From contig JAUXFT010000014.1 of the NCBI GenBank assembly GCA_030622755.1, forward strand, positions 1-36,091: a stretch of DNA of 36,091 nt, written 5' to 3'. Positions 17,447 to 26,761 of this stretch are shown in pieces. Under the pieces are notes generated by a model. That model was not told the DNA's origin. It ran no database searches and saw only the letters and a list, made by a program, of their open reading frames with translations. How positions within the stretch are numbered: position 1 is the first letter of the stretch; each line of letters starts with the position of its first letter. The DNA is from Aestuariirhabdus sp. (GTDB lineage: Bacteria > Pseudomonadota > Gammaproteobacteria > Pseudomonadales > Aestuariirhabdaceae). Made by a program: the position numbers and the translations under genes.

Positions 17447-19150
17447 TTAGCCAGCTTTTTTAGTAGTAGTTTCAGGTGCTGATGCAGGTTTTGTATCAGT
17501 CACTGTTCTAGTTACTTCATTTATTGTTGGCTTAACGGCTGCTTTAACCGTCGGTTTTACAGCAGTTTTTGTGGCCTTCTTCACAGCGGGTTTGGTAGCT
17601 GTTTCCACTTTTGCCTTACGTGCAGTTTTCGATTTGGGTTTTGTAGCTGCTTTGGTTTTCGACATCGTGGCTGCTGTAGCTTTTTCATCAGCGTTAATGG
17701 CTTTCGCTTCAGTATCGGCTTTTTGTTTCGCTACATGTGCTTGCAATGCCTGGCGGAATTCCTCTGTTGATTGCTCCATGCATTCAATGTAGAAATCCAT
17801 GTCTTCAATGACAGCTCTATCGGCCAAAACGCCAAGGTTTATATTGTCATAAAGGCCGCTAATGCCATGGCTGACTGCTACGCCGTTTGAAATGGGAACC
17901 AGTGGAAAGCCGTTCATGACTTCGGCGCCCACGAAGTAATTTTTGTCCATTCCCACAGGGCCAGGCACATTGGTAATGATGGTGTTAAAGGGGGTAATAG
18001 CTGCCCCACTCACTTTGTTAAGCCCCCAGAATGTAGCTTTTCGCACATAGGGGGGCAGCATTTCAAGGACGTCTGTGGAGATGTCTGCAACAAGATCCCG
18101 AGCCAGTGGTACGCCTCGCTTGGTGCGCTGCAGAATCAGTTCCAATCGTTCCTGTGGGTCTTCAATATCTGTACCTATAGCAATATACATGGTACTCACC
18201 ATGTTGCCGACAGCAGCTTTGGCTGCTTCAGGGCGTACTGCAACCGGACACATGGCAATCAGTGATTGATTATCAGGTAGGGCTGAATGTTTGCTCAGGT
18301 AGCGGCGTATACCCCCAGAGATAATACTGATGAGGACATCGTTCAGGGAGGCACCTTCAACCAGTTTCCGCATTGGGATCAGTTCTTGAGCTTTCCAGTT
18401 AACTACGCCATAGGTGCGATGCGGTGAAACCGGCACGTTAAAAATGGTTGTGGGCGCGCTACCTTGATCTGGTCGTGAATCACCTCTCAGGCGGGAAAAC
18501 AGCTTTACCCCTTTAGAGGCGACAGAGTAGCCGGCTTTAATGCTGCGAAAGCCTTGAGTTAAAAGGCGTGGTGCGGTGCGTGACCACATTTCAACCTTGG
18601 TTGGGGCGCGTTCTACGTATTGGATATTATCCCGGCGACTAAACGCATGGCTTGGACTGTTTTCCAGCAGGGCGGTAGAGAGGACTACACCGCTTTTTCC
18701 GTCAGCATAGGCGTGATGCAAGCGGAGTAATACAGCAAAGCTGTTTTCCGGTACACCTTCCATATTGTTCAGACCTTCGATAATGTACAGCTCCCATGGT
18801 GCTCTGTTTTTATCGATGGAGCGAGACATGAGGCGGGAAGTGAAAATGCACAGCTGACGCCAGTCACCCGGCTGTGGAAGACCAACGTGACGCACATGGT
18901 ATTCCAGATCAAAGTTTTCATCTTCTAACCAGTAGGGATCATCAAGAGAAAGTGGTGCTTCCTGCAGGCGACGACGAAACATCGGCGTGATATTTATCTT
19001 ATCTTCGATGTATTCGAGTATTTGTTTGTGACGAATAACACCGCCTTCAACCTGGCTTTGATCGCAGATCCATAGGCCACCAATTACCATGGGTTGGTTA
19101 GGAGTTTCCATATGGTAAAACAATGAATCCAGTGGTGTTAGTTGTTGCAT
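17447..19150 (-). CDS. Wax ester synthase / diacylglycerol acyltransferase (WS/DGAT) with basic tail
   Basis: A 567-residue WS/DGAT, the bifunctional enzyme that esterifies fatty alcohol or diacylglycerol with acyl-CoA at the inner membrane or lipid-body surface. The N-terminus MQQLTPLDSLFYHMETP and the catalytic HHxxxDG motif (RLHHAYADGK, His145-His146-Asp150) are clear, as is the late-domain NVPGP motif. I choose ATG 19150 because AAAGGAAAG lies just before it and the family begins this way; ATG 19174 would add eight residues. The family normally ends near residue 470. Here about 93 more residues (475-567) form a tail rich in Lys, Ala, Thr and Pro with repeated TKPAVKKATK- and VKPTVKAAVKPT-like words, resembling the histone-like tail of PhaF phasins. 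It is followed by the patatin gene and preceded by a hydrolase. Confidence 0.94.
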   Translation of the reverse strand: MQQLTPLDSLFYHMETPNQPMVIGGLWICDQSQVEGGVIRHKQILEYIEDKINITPMFRRRLQEAPLSLDDPYWLEDENFDLEYHVRHVGLPQPGDWRQLCIFTSRLMSRSIDKNRAPWELYIIEGLNNMEGVPENSFAVLLRLHHAYADGKSGVVLSTALLENSPSHAFSRRDNIQYVERAPTKVEMWSRTAPRLLTQGFRSIKAGYSVASKGVKLFSRLRGDSRPDQGSAPTTIFNVPVSPHRTYGVVNWKAQELIPMRKLVEGASLNDVLISIISGGIRRYLSKHSALPDNQSLIAMCPVAVRPEAAKAAVGNMVSTMYIAIGTDIEDPQERLELILQRTKRGVPLARDLVADISTDVLEMLPPYVRKATFWGLNKVSGAAITPFNTIITNVPGPVGMDKNYFVGAEVMNGFPLVPISNGVAVSHGISGLYDNINLGVLADRAVIEDMDFYIECMEQSTEEFRQALQAHVAKQKADTEAKAINADEKATAATMSKTKAATKPKSKTARKAKVETATKPAVKKATKTAVKPTVKAAVKPTINEVTRTVTDTKPASAPETTTKKAG

Positions 19151-19308
19151 AATCTTTCCTTTTAGGTGTTTCAATTGCTATTGAGAACTATGGGAGCAGT
19201 GCCATCAACTGGCGCTGCTCTGAAATTTTTAGCCCTGCCTCTCGATTATAACATTTTATGATGTTTGCTTGAGAGGTAGAGTAATTGAGGTAAAACGTAC
19301 CTGCTTTT

Positions 19309-20250
19309 TCAATGACTCTTGTCAAGTTGAAGTGTCATAAAATCTTGCATTCGTTGTTTGGCTCGCTTGGCTTGAGGCAGCCATCCCAGCAGGGGGTATA
19401 CGTGCGGGGCTTTGGGTTCTACGGTCAAAAATACCTCTACTCCTTCCTTTGGGGCTTGCTCGGCAACGAGCAATGATCCATCAAGTAACATTTCAGTACT
19501 GCCTACCTCGAGTAATAACGGTGGCAAGCCTTCATAGGAGCCAAAAGCGGGAGACACAATGGGGTTGTAGGTTGATTCATCAAAGGGCAGCGATAGATTG
19601 CGCATCCATAATAAGAAAGTGATGTCGAAGAAAGGGTCGCGATTGGCGTTTTTCATTACCGCGGTGCCGTGAACTGTCATGTCTGTTGCAGGAGATAGCA
19701 GCATCGCCCCGATGGGCTGCTCCAGGCCTTCATCGCGAGCTTGTTTCAAAGTGCTCAACACTACATTGCCACCGGCAGAATCGCCCAGTAAAAACAATCT
19801 GCGAGGATCAATTTCCGGCAATTCTAATAGTGCCTTATAGGCGGCCAGGCCGTCGTGCTGGGCGGTAGGGATTTTATATTCCGGGCCAATGCGATATTGA
19901 ACAAGGACGGCCCGGCAACCAGTTTTGAGGCAGAAGTCAGCTATGGTTTGTCTCTGTCCTCGCATGGCGTCAAAAACGAAGCCACCGCCAGGAAAATACA
20001 AAATAACAGGTGCGTTAGCGGGTAAGTTTTCTGGAGTAAACCACTCACTCTGTAAGCCAGCAAGTTGAGTGGTGTGATGTTGTAAACCTTCAGGAACTTT
20101 CCATAAGTCAGTACGGTCAAGGCGTTTGAGCCTGTCTCTGGCTTTCTCAATCGTCATGTCAGGTTTATAGCTTTGACGAACAAACAGGCGCAAAATCAGC
20201 ATGGTCAGGAATAAAATCCAGCCACCTTCAGGACTCAGTTTGATTGTCAT
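19309..20250 (-). CDS. Alpha/beta hydrolase, HSL-like esterase
   Basis: A 313-residue member of the Abhydrolase_3/HSL group. A hydrophobic N-terminal segment (about 11-24) suggests membrane association. The oxyanion motif reads YFPGGGF (PGGG at 87-90), so the usual first His of HGGG is Pro. The nucleophile elbow is GDSAGGN with Ser158, the acidic residue is likely Asp257 (STEMLLDGS) and the His is His283 (KAPHVYPLLG). It is thus likely active on esters. It lies 158 bases upstream of WS/DGAT on the same strand and may supply or recycle acyl chains or glycerides; this role is inferred from position. Confidence 0.88.
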   Translation of the reverse strand: MTIKLSPEGGWILFLTMLILRLFVRQSYKPDMTIEKARDRLKRLDRTDLWKVPEGLQHHTTQLAGLQSEWFTPENLPANAPVILYFPGGGFVFDAMRGQRQTIADFCLKTGCRAVLVQYRIGPEYKIPTAQHDGLAAYKALLELPEIDPRRLFLLGDSAGGNVVLSTLKQARDEGLEQPIGAMLLSPATDMTVHGTAVMKNANRDPFFDITFLLWMRNLSLPFDESTYNPIVSPAFGSYEGLPPLLLEVGSTEMLLDGSLLVAEQAPKEGVEVFLTVEPKAPHVYPLLGWLPQAKRAKQRMQDFMTLQLDKSH

Positions 20251-21005
20251 AACGTTCTGTCGATACTCTGTGTGTTCTATTCAAGGGGTGCGTGCATGAA
20301 TGATTTCGCAGGGAGGATAAATTAGCTCCCGGACCAGTCAGTAATTCCACGCACTCACAACCCGGCGATTATAAATGCAAACAAGGGTGTTTGATTTATG
20401 GAAATGGGTCATATTGTGTTTAAATTCGGTCAAATTTCATATCTTTCACCTGAAAAATGTTCAGTTGTGTCGGGGTTCTAATAAGATGGGTCCGGCTTCT
20501 ACATAAGTTGGATCCATCTATCAATGAATTTCTTCCTGAATGGCTCCCATGATTAAACATTCAGGCGGTGCAGTAGGTGCTTATTTCTCAGGCAAAAATT
20601 TTCAAATCATAAATTTTGATTTGGCAGCGCCATTATAAGTCGTTTACCCGGGGTTTTTAATAGGTATTTGTACACAAAGTGTTTTTGATCGCCGTGTATT
20701 GAGGGCGTATGTCGTGCGTCATCAAGCTCAAAGGATTTTACTGGATCGATCCCATGATCTCTTATTTATGCTGGTTTGAAAGGGTGGGGTCCGGGTTATC
20801 CGTAGTGAGCAATGAATGTATGTGAATAAAATCATTAATTCTGGTCATTTCGTTTGCTTTTGGGGCATATTTGGCGCATACGTCGGGGGCTATAAATATT
20901 GTATATATAAAGAAGGCTATGTTCAGGCAAATACTGTATCTGTGTTTGCGATAAGACTTCCGGCTTTGAATCGATACCTCAATTTTGAATTTCCAGAGAA
21001 CTCAT
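20251..21005. other. Divergent intergenic region with two dyads
   Basis: About 750 bases between the divergent hydrolase and thiolase genes. Two dyads are visible: AGATGGGTCC (20484-20493) against GGATCCATCT (20510-20519, one G-T position), and CCTGAATG (20535-20542) against CATTCAGG (20558-20565). Neither has a U-tract. No gene is recognised; regulatory sites for either flanking gene are likely but not defined. Confidence 0.4.
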
Positions 21006-22193
21006 ATGTCACAAGATCAGGATGCCATCGTTATTGTTTCTGCTGCTCGAACGCCTATGGGAGGGCTGATGGGGGTATATGCCGGCACCTCTTCACCGGA
21101 GCTTGGCGCTTCAGTCATCAAGGCAACAGTCGAGCGTTCTGGCGTGAGTCCTGATGATGTCGATCAGGTCATTATGGGATGTGTTTTGCCTGGAGCTTTG
21201 GGGCAAGCGCCGGCTCGACAAGCAGCGTTGGGAGCAGGATTGTCGATATCAACGGCTAGCGTAACGATAAACAAGATGTGCGGCTCTGGCATGAAGGCGG
21301 TAATGGATGCCCATGACCAGATTAAGGCTGGTTCCAGTGACGTTATGGTGGCGGGTGGTATGGAAAATATGACGCAAGCCCCCTATATGTTACCGAAAGC
21401 TCGCAGTGGAATGCGGATGGGGCATGGCCAGGTTCTTGACTCAATGTTTCTGGATGGACTTGAAGATGCATATGAGGGCGACTTAATGGGCAGTTTTGCG
21501 CAGTCAACTGCGGATCAATATGGCGTAACTCGCAAAGATATGGATGATTTTGCTATTGGGTCCCTTACCCGTGCCAAATTGGCGATCTCGGAAGGCTGGT
21601 TTGACGCTGAAATAGCGGGAGTTGGCGTGAAGACTCGTAATGGAGAACAACTGATTGTTACTGATGAGCAGCCGGGAAAGGCGAATCCTGACAAGATTCC
21701 TACGTTGCGCCCAGCCTTTAAAAAGGATGGGACTGTTACAGCGGCAAACTCCAGTTCTATCTCGGATGGTGCCGCGGCACTGTTGTTGATGCGTGAAAGT
21801 GAGGCCCTACACAGAGGGTTGAAGCCCCTGGTACGCATTACGGGGCACGTTACCCATGCACAAAAGCCGGCAGAGTTTGCCATCGCTCCGATTTCGGCTA
21901 TCCAGAAGTTACTTGCAAAAGTCGGTTGGGATAAAGATGAGGTTGATCTGTTTGAGATTAATGAAGCCTTTGCGGTGGTAACCATGCTGGCTACGCGCGA
22001 GTTGTCATTGGATCCTGCTCGAGTAAATATCAATGGTGGCGCCTGCGCGCTTGGTCATCCGATTGGTTGCTCCGGAGCACGTATTCTGGTGACGCTGGTT
22101 CACGCTTTGCGGAGATTAGGGAAAAAACGTGGGGTGGCTGCAATCTGTATCGGTGGTGGTGAAGCGACGGCAATGGCGGTTGAACTGATTTAG
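21006..22193 (+). CDS. Acetyl-CoA C-acyltransferase (beta-ketothiolase)
   Basis: A 395-residue thiolase with the acyl-enzyme cysteine in NKMCGSGMKAVM (Cys92), NEAFAVV, the histidine in GGACALGHPIGCSGAR and the second cysteine in AAICIGGGEATAMAVE. The PIGCSGAR and GGGEATA patterns are typical of acetyl-CoA acetyltransferase-like degradative or biosynthetic thiolases. The start is ATG 21006; an in-frame TTG seven codons upstream (20985) is less likely. It is followed after 163 bases by an acyl-CoA dehydrogenase on the same strand, consistent with fatty-acid or branched-chain catabolism. It differs clearly from the thiolase at 7449-8630, so the window holds two non-identical thiolases. Confidence 0.94.
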   Translation: MSQDQDAIVIVSAARTPMGGLMGVYAGTSSPELGASVIKATVERSGVSPDDVDQVIMGCVLPGALGQAPARQAALGAGLSISTASVTINKMCGSGMKAVMDAHDQIKAGSSDVMVAGGMENMTQAPYMLPKARSGMRMGHGQVLDSMFLDGLEDAYEGDLMGSFAQSTADQYGVTRKDMDDFAIGSLTRAKLAISEGWFDAEIAGVGVKTRNGEQLIVTDEQPGKANPDKIPTLRPAFKKDGTVTAANSSSISDGAAALLLMRESEALHRGLKPLVRITGHVTHAQKPAEFAIAPISAIQKLLAKVGWDKDEVDLFEINEAFAVVTMLATRELSLDPARVNINGGACALGHPIGCSGARILVTLVHALRRLGKKRGVAAICIGGGEATAMAVELI

Positions 22194-22356
22194 CGGTTGA
22201 AACCGGTGTGTCATGGCGTTGTTCGCTGTGAATTCGTTGGTTTTGATAAATAGTGTATTGATGAGTGTATTGATGGGGTAGCGGGGAATTATTGGAATGG
22301 ATTCCTGTTGGCTGGAACGACACATAAAAAGTTACAGGTTAATTAGAGAGAATATA

Positions 22357-23514
22357 ATGGACCTTGCCCTAAATGAAGATCAGCTAATGATTCAGCAGAT
22401 GGCGCGTAAATTTGCCGAGGCTGAATTGGCCCCGGTTGCTGCCCGGCTTGATCAGGAAGGCGATCAGCAGCTTTTTCTGAGTAATTTGAAAAAGCTTGCT
22501 GATCTGGGTTTTATGGGCCTGAATATTGACGGTCAGTATGGCGGTACCGAGGCTGGAACGGTTGTTTTTAGCCTGACGATTACTGAAATTTCCAAGGCTT
22601 GTGCCTCAACGGCGGTGACTATGTCGGTCACCAATATGGTGGCAGAGGTGATTCAGGCTATTGCCTCAGAAGAGCAAAAGGCTCGATACCTGCCAAAAAT
22701 CTGTAGCGGTGAATATTCGGCCGGTAGCTTTTGCCTGACGGAAACAACGGCAGGATCGGATCCCTCCAGCATGAAAACAAGCGCGGTTTTAGAGGGTGAC
22801 GAGTGGGTCCTCAATGGTGCTAAACAGTTTATTACCAGCGCCGAGTTTGCCGGGGTGTTTGTGGTCTGGGCTGTTACTGACCCGAGTCGACCGCGTGGTA
22901 AGGGTATTACCTGTTTTTTGGTGGAGAGTGGCCTGCCCGGGTTGTTCATTTCCAAAGCGGAAAAAAAGATGGGTCAGCACGCATCCACAACCAATGAAGT
23001 CCTGTTTGATAATTGTCGAATTCCAAAAGACGCTGTTATGGGGGAGCTGAATCAGGGGTTCAAAGTTGCCGTTAGTGAGCTTGCCGGTGGGCGGATTGGT
23101 ATAGGGTCTCTGGCTTTGGGGGTTGGTCTTGCCGCGATGGATTATGCTCGGTCCTATATTACCGAGCGTCAACAGTTCGGTCAGCCCATTGCCAACTTTC
23201 AGGGTTTGCAATGGATGCTGGCGGATGCGTTCACCGATCTGGAAGCGTCTCGCTTGTTATTGATGAGCGCCGCTGACAAAAAAGCCAAAGGGCTGCCATT
23301 TTCCAAAGAAGCTTCGATGGCGAAACTGTTTGCTTCTGAAAAAGCCAATAAAGCCTGTTATACGGCGCTACAGATGCTCGGTGGGTATGGATACGTGAAG
23401 GAGTTTCCTTTGGAGCGTTATGCCCGCGATGTACGCATTACCTCTATCTATGAAGGCACCAGTGAAATTCAACGGGTGATTATTGCTCGTGAATTACTTC
23501 GAGATATATCCTGA
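22357..23514 (+). CDS. Acyl-CoA dehydrogenase (short-chain type)
   Basis: A 385-residue FAD-dependent acyl-CoA dehydrogenase catalysing the first, desaturating step of beta-oxidation or branched-chain catabolism. Visible features are the N-terminal helical domain from MDLALNEDQLMIQQMARKF, the FAD/substrate segment FCLTETTAGSDPSSMKT, and the C-terminal signature ending YEGTSEIQRVIIARELL. The catalytic base is probably Glu366 in IYEGTSEIQ, the position used by butyryl- and short-chain enzymes. I place the start at 22357, where the family N-terminus begins and GAGAG precedes the ATG; an in-frame ATG at 22297 would add 20 untypical residues. It probably forms a unit with the upstream thiolase. 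Electron transfer flavoprotein genes are not in the window. Confidence 0.94.
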   Translation: MDLALNEDQLMIQQMARKFAEAELAPVAARLDQEGDQQLFLSNLKKLADLGFMGLNIDGQYGGTEAGTVVFSLTITEISKACASTAVTMSVTNMVAEVIQAIASEEQKARYLPKICSGEYSAGSFCLTETTAGSDPSSMKTSAVLEGDEWVLNGAKQFITSAEFAGVFVVWAVTDPSRPRGKGITCFLVESGLPGLFISKAEKKMGQHASTTNEVLFDNCRIPKDAVMGELNQGFKVAVSELAGGRIGIGSLALGVGLAAMDYARSYITERQQFGQPIANFQGLQWMLADAFTDLEASRLLLMSAADKKAKGLPFSKEASMAKLFASEKANKACYTALQMLGGYGYVKEFPLERYARDVRITSIYEGTSEIQRVIIARELLRDIS

Positions 23515-23676
23515 CCGCTGGAGTGGTTTCGGCAGAAGATGGCGGTATGTGCTTCATTATATAGCAGGGGTGTTCAGGCTAAAGCCACTTTAAACCGACA
23601 GGGTGGTTATTGATTCAGTGTTGAGTAATGATCACCATTTAGTTTGAGCGCTAGATTCGGTTCATGATTTTGTTAC

Positions 23677-23682
23677 TATAAT
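23677..23682 (+). promoter_or_regulatory. Candidate -10 element of the pqi operon
   Basis: A perfect TATAAT lies 28 bases before the first pqiA start. The -35 region is poor (TTCGGT at 23656-23661 is 15 bases upstream), so an activator or alternative recognition would be needed. In E. coli pqi is under SoxRS stress control, but I see no clear soxbox here. Confidence 0.4.
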
Positions 23683-23710
23683 GACCAAATAAAATGTAAT
23701 TCAGGATTTG

Positions 23711-24376
23711 ATGGCTATGCAGGGAGATCTTCAGGGAGAAGAGCCTGCTGAGTTTAAACTCAGTTCGCAGCATCTCGCCTGTCCTTCGTGCGATAGCCTG
23801 ATCGATACGTCCGAGCTGGTGGATGGCGATACCGCTACCTGCCCTGTGTGCCGTGGTTTCCTCACTAAATTCACATCTGATGGCGTAAGCAGAGTGATTT
23901 CTTACGCCACATCTGCCTTGATACTGCTTGTCTTCTCCTGCGCTTTTCCGTTCTTATCCTTTAAAGCATCCGGCCTTGAAAGTGTTATGACGCTCCCTGG
24001 AACAGCGATTATGCTGTATACCCATGGTATGACTGACCTGGCTTTGTTGGTCGGGGCGTTTATTTTATTTATTCCATCGCTGATTATGGTTTTGCTGTTG
24101 TTGTTTTACATTCCGTTGAAACTTGAGATTGCGTCGCCCTGGTTGGTGTTTGCCGGTCGCAGCGTTTTTGCCCTGCAGCATTGGTGTATGGTGGATGTGT
24201 TCCTGATTGGGGTGATAGTCAGTCTGGTAAAAATAGTTTCGATGGCGACGATTATATTAGGGATTTCATTTTTTGCTTATGTGGGTTTTGCTATTTGCTT
24301 TACGTTAGCATTGACTAATACGGATCGTTTGCAATGTTGGCTCGCCGTTGAACGAGTGGCTGGGAACCAGTTTTAA
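23711..24376 (+). CDS. pqiA: Paraquat-inducible protein A domain protein (first half of PqiA)
   Basis: A 221-residue inner-membrane protein with one PqiA domain. The N-terminus carries a zinc-ribbon-like pair (CPSC at about 25-28 and CPVC at about 46-49), followed by four hydrophobic segments and the family motif HWCMVDVFLIGVIVSLVK. In E. coli, PqiA is one protein of about 417 residues with two such domains; here the domains are encoded by two genes, this one and 24496-25110. PqiA works with the MCE protein PqiB and lipoprotein PqiC in lipid movement across the periplasm. Start codons are crowded (TTG 23708, ATG 23711, ATG 23717); AGGA is closest to ATG 23711. Confidence 0.92.
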   Translation: MAMQGDLQGEEPAEFKLSSQHLACPSCDSLIDTSELVDGDTATCPVCRGFLTKFTSDGVSRVISYATSALILLVFSCAFPFLSFKASGLESVMTLPGTAIMLYTHGMTDLALLVGAFILFIPSLIMVLLLLFYIPLKLEIASPWLVFAGRSVFALQHWCMVDVFLIGVIVSLVKIVSMATIILGISFFAYVGFAICFTLALTNTDRLQCWLAVERVAGNQF

Positions 24377-24495
24377 CAGTATTTTTGGGGTTCAAATTAA
24401 GCAACCCTTAATAATTAATCTAAGGTTATCTAAGAATGATCGCCCGATAAAAGGATGACACGGTGATAAGAGCTAAACGAAGGAATGCCTAAGCC

Positions 24496-25110
24496 ATGAA
24501 AAGAACAACGGCCGCTTCCTGTGGAATGTCTTCTTGCCACGTCTGTTATAAGCTCGCGAGCCAAAGTGCCCATCAGTGTCCTCGTTGTGGTGCTAGCATG
24601 CATCAACGAAAACCCGGTAGCCTGCAGCGTACACTGGCCCTGTTAGTTACGGGCTGTCTTCTGTATATCCCTGCCAATTTATTGCCGATTATGATCACGG
24701 ATCAGCTGGGCAGTTCTGAGCCGAGTACCATTATTGGTGGTGTTGTTTTGTTGGTTCAACTGGGTTCAATACCGGTAGCGGGTGTTATCTTTATCGCCAG
24801 TGTCATGGTTCCGATCAGCAAGTTTGCAGCGATGTACTACCTGTGTTGGTGTGCAGCAAAGGAAGCTCCCTCGAATGCATTGAAAATGTCCAAGTTGTAT
24901 CGGATCACTGAGTTTATTGGCAAATGGTCAATGGTCGATGTGTTTGTGGTGGCAATATTGGTTGCGTTGGTGAGCCTGGGTGGGGTTTTGGTTATTCGCC
25001 CCGGGGCTGCTGCGATGGCTTTTGCCGGTATGGTGATGGTAACAATGGTGGCAGCGGAAAGCTTCGACCCCCGTTTGCTGTGGGACAAAATGGACGATGT
25101 CAATGAATGA
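24496..25110 (+). CDS. pqiA: Paraquat-inducible protein A domain protein (second half of PqiA)
   Basis: A 204-residue inner-membrane protein with one PqiA domain. It starts with a CxxC pair of pairs (CHVC and CPRC, about 14-32), then hydrophobic segments including LQRTLALLVTGCLLYIPANLLPIM and the motif KWSMVDVFVVAILVALVSL, parallel to HWCMVDVFL in the upstream gene. It lies 119 bases after the first pqiA-like gene and overlaps pqiB by 14 bases, so translation of pqiB is probably coupled to it. The two halves presumably assemble into the equivalent of a single two-domain PqiA; this is inferred from gene order. Confidence 0.93.
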   Translation: MKRTTAASCGMSSCHVCYKLASQSAHQCPRCGASMHQRKPGSLQRTLALLVTGCLLYIPANLLPIMITDQLGSSEPSTIIGGVVLLVQLGSIPVAGVIFIASVMVPISKFAAMYYLCWCAAKEAPSNALKMSKLYRITEFIGKWSMVDVFVVAILVALVSLGGVLVIRPGAAAMAFAGMVMVTMVAAESFDPRLLWDKMDDVNE

Positions 25111-26761
25111 TTTAAAGCCTGATGTAAAAAGAGGTAGAAACGTATCCCCAATATGGATTGTGCCGATTGTTGCCGTCTTATTGGGAATCTGGATGGTCGG
25201 ATACAATTTTTATAATCAGGGTACGGAAGTTATCCTTTCATTCAGCAATGCTGATGACCTCATTGCAGGGAAAACCAAAATAAAGTATCTGAGCGTCGAG
25301 GTTGGTCAGGTAGAAGGCGTCATCCTGAACCCCGAAGCTAATGGTGTATTAGTAAAGATAAGCCTGGAAAAAGGCTACAAAACCTTACTGCGCAAGGATA
25401 CCCGTTTTTGGGTAGAACGAGTCAGAATTGGTGCTGGTGGCATCAGTGGTTTAAGCACAATTCTTTCAGGCGCATACATCAAGCTGGCACCCGGTGAGGG
25501 GGAGGAAGGTGCCAGAAAGTATGTTGGTCTTGAATCACCGCCTGTTACCCCAGTGGGTGCCCCAGGGGTCCGTCTGGTATTGGAAACTGATAATGCCTCG
25601 TCTGTCAGCGTAGGTGATCCAATTTTATTCCACGGTTATACCGTGGGCAGAGTTGAAAGTATGGCGCTGGATGAGTTCAGCCAATCGGTTCGTTATAACG
25701 CATTTGTTGACGCTCCTTATCATAAGAATGTGACCAGTGGGACCCGTTTTTGGGATGTCAGCGGACTAACGTTGAATGCCTCGACTGAAGGTTTTACGTT
25801 TAGCTCGGAATCCATTGAGACTATTTTGTCGGGTGGGGTAGCGTTTGCTGTGCCTGCTGGCTTTGAGTCCGGGGAGCCGGTTGAACCGGACACCGTATTT
25901 AACGTTTTTGATTCCTACAAGGAAACACTTCAAAAAACCTATCAACATGGAGCTTATTACGCGGTTCAGTTTAGCCAGGATATTTCAGGATTAGTACCGG
26001 GTGCACCAGTAACCTATCGCGGCGTTCATGCTGGCCGGGTGGTAAAAGTAATGGTTCGGGAGCTTGTCGGCCAGAAGGTCTCAGGGATTGGCGAACCGAT
26101 ACCTGTTCTGCTCTATCTGGAGCCGGGACTGGTACAGATGGGGGATACACCAGAAGCGCTGGAACGATTGACTACGGCTATACGGGTTGGCGTTTCACGG
26201 GGGCTTCGGGCATCTTTACAGACGGGGAATCTTTTAACGGGTAGCCAATTCGTCACCGTAGATTACTATCCGAATGAGGAGGACAAAACGTTGGGAGAGT
26301 TTGCTGGCTATCCGACCATTCCGACGGTTCCAAGTGGTCTGATTCAGATGACACGGTCGGCTAAGAGTTTCCTGGATACCCTGAATACGCTGCCGTTAGA
26401 AAAAACCATGAATAGCACAAATAGTGCGATCACTTCGATGGACAACTTATTAAAATCGCGGGAGACGCAAAACATTCCTGATAAATTAAATGCAGCGTTG
26501 ACTTCAATTTCCAATGCCGCAGGGGGGTTGTCTCCAGGGTCACCGGCATATGAACAGCTATATGGAGCATTGGTTGCCCTGCGAGAAACGATGGCCAGCA
26601 TAACGCCTGATTCACCCTTATATAAAGAACTCGAAAGTAGTCTTTACAAGTTGAATATAACGCTACACAACATGGAGCAGTTAACGGGATCGTTGTCAGA
26701 AACGGCCAGGGTGTTACCTGCTCCCGATGATGACGATATTATCCCGGAGGCAAGAAAATAA
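25097..26761 (+). CDS. pqiB: PqiB, MCE-domain intermembrane lipid transport protein
   Basis: A 554-residue protein, close to E. coli PqiB (546). A single N-terminal membrane helix (about 18-38, PIWIVPIVAVLLGIWMVG) is followed by three MCE (MlaD-like) domains, beginning at about residues 43, 158 and 285, with motifs such as GTEVILSFSNADDLIAGKTKIKYLSVEVG (opening part only). A long helical C-terminus (about 405-545) with coiled-coil character completes it. Known PqiB hexamers form a syringe-like tube spanning the periplasm. It overlaps the upstream pqiA-like gene by 14 bases and shares one base with pqiC (TAATG), so the operon is translationally coupled. The cargo is presumably phospholipid or another lipid. 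Confidence 0.95.
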   Translation: MSMNDLKPDVKRGRNVSPIWIVPIVAVLLGIWMVGYNFYNQGTEVILSFSNADDLIAGKTKIKYLSVEVGQVEGVILNPEANGVLVKISLEKGYKTLLRKDTRFWVERVRIGAGGISGLSTILSGAYIKLAPGEGEEGARKYVGLESPPVTPVGAPGVRLVLETDNASSVSVGDPILFHGYTVGRVESMALDEFSQSVRYNAFVDAPYHKNVTSGTRFWDVSGLTLNASTEGFTFSSESIETILSGGVAFAVPAGFESGEPVEPDTVFNVFDSYKETLQKTYQHGAYYAVQFSQDISGLVPGAPVTYRGVHAGRVVKVMVRELVGQKVSGIGEPIPVLLYLEPGLVQMGDTPEALERLTTAIRVGVSRGLRASLQTGNLLTGSQFVTVDYYPNEEDKTLGEFAGYPTIPTVPSGLIQMTRSAKSFLDTLNTLPLEKTMNSTNSAITSMDNLLKSRETQNIPDKLNAALTSISNAAGGLSPGSPAYEQLYGALVALRETMASITPDSPLYKELESSLYKLNITLHNMEQLTGSLSETARVLPAPDDDDIIPEARK

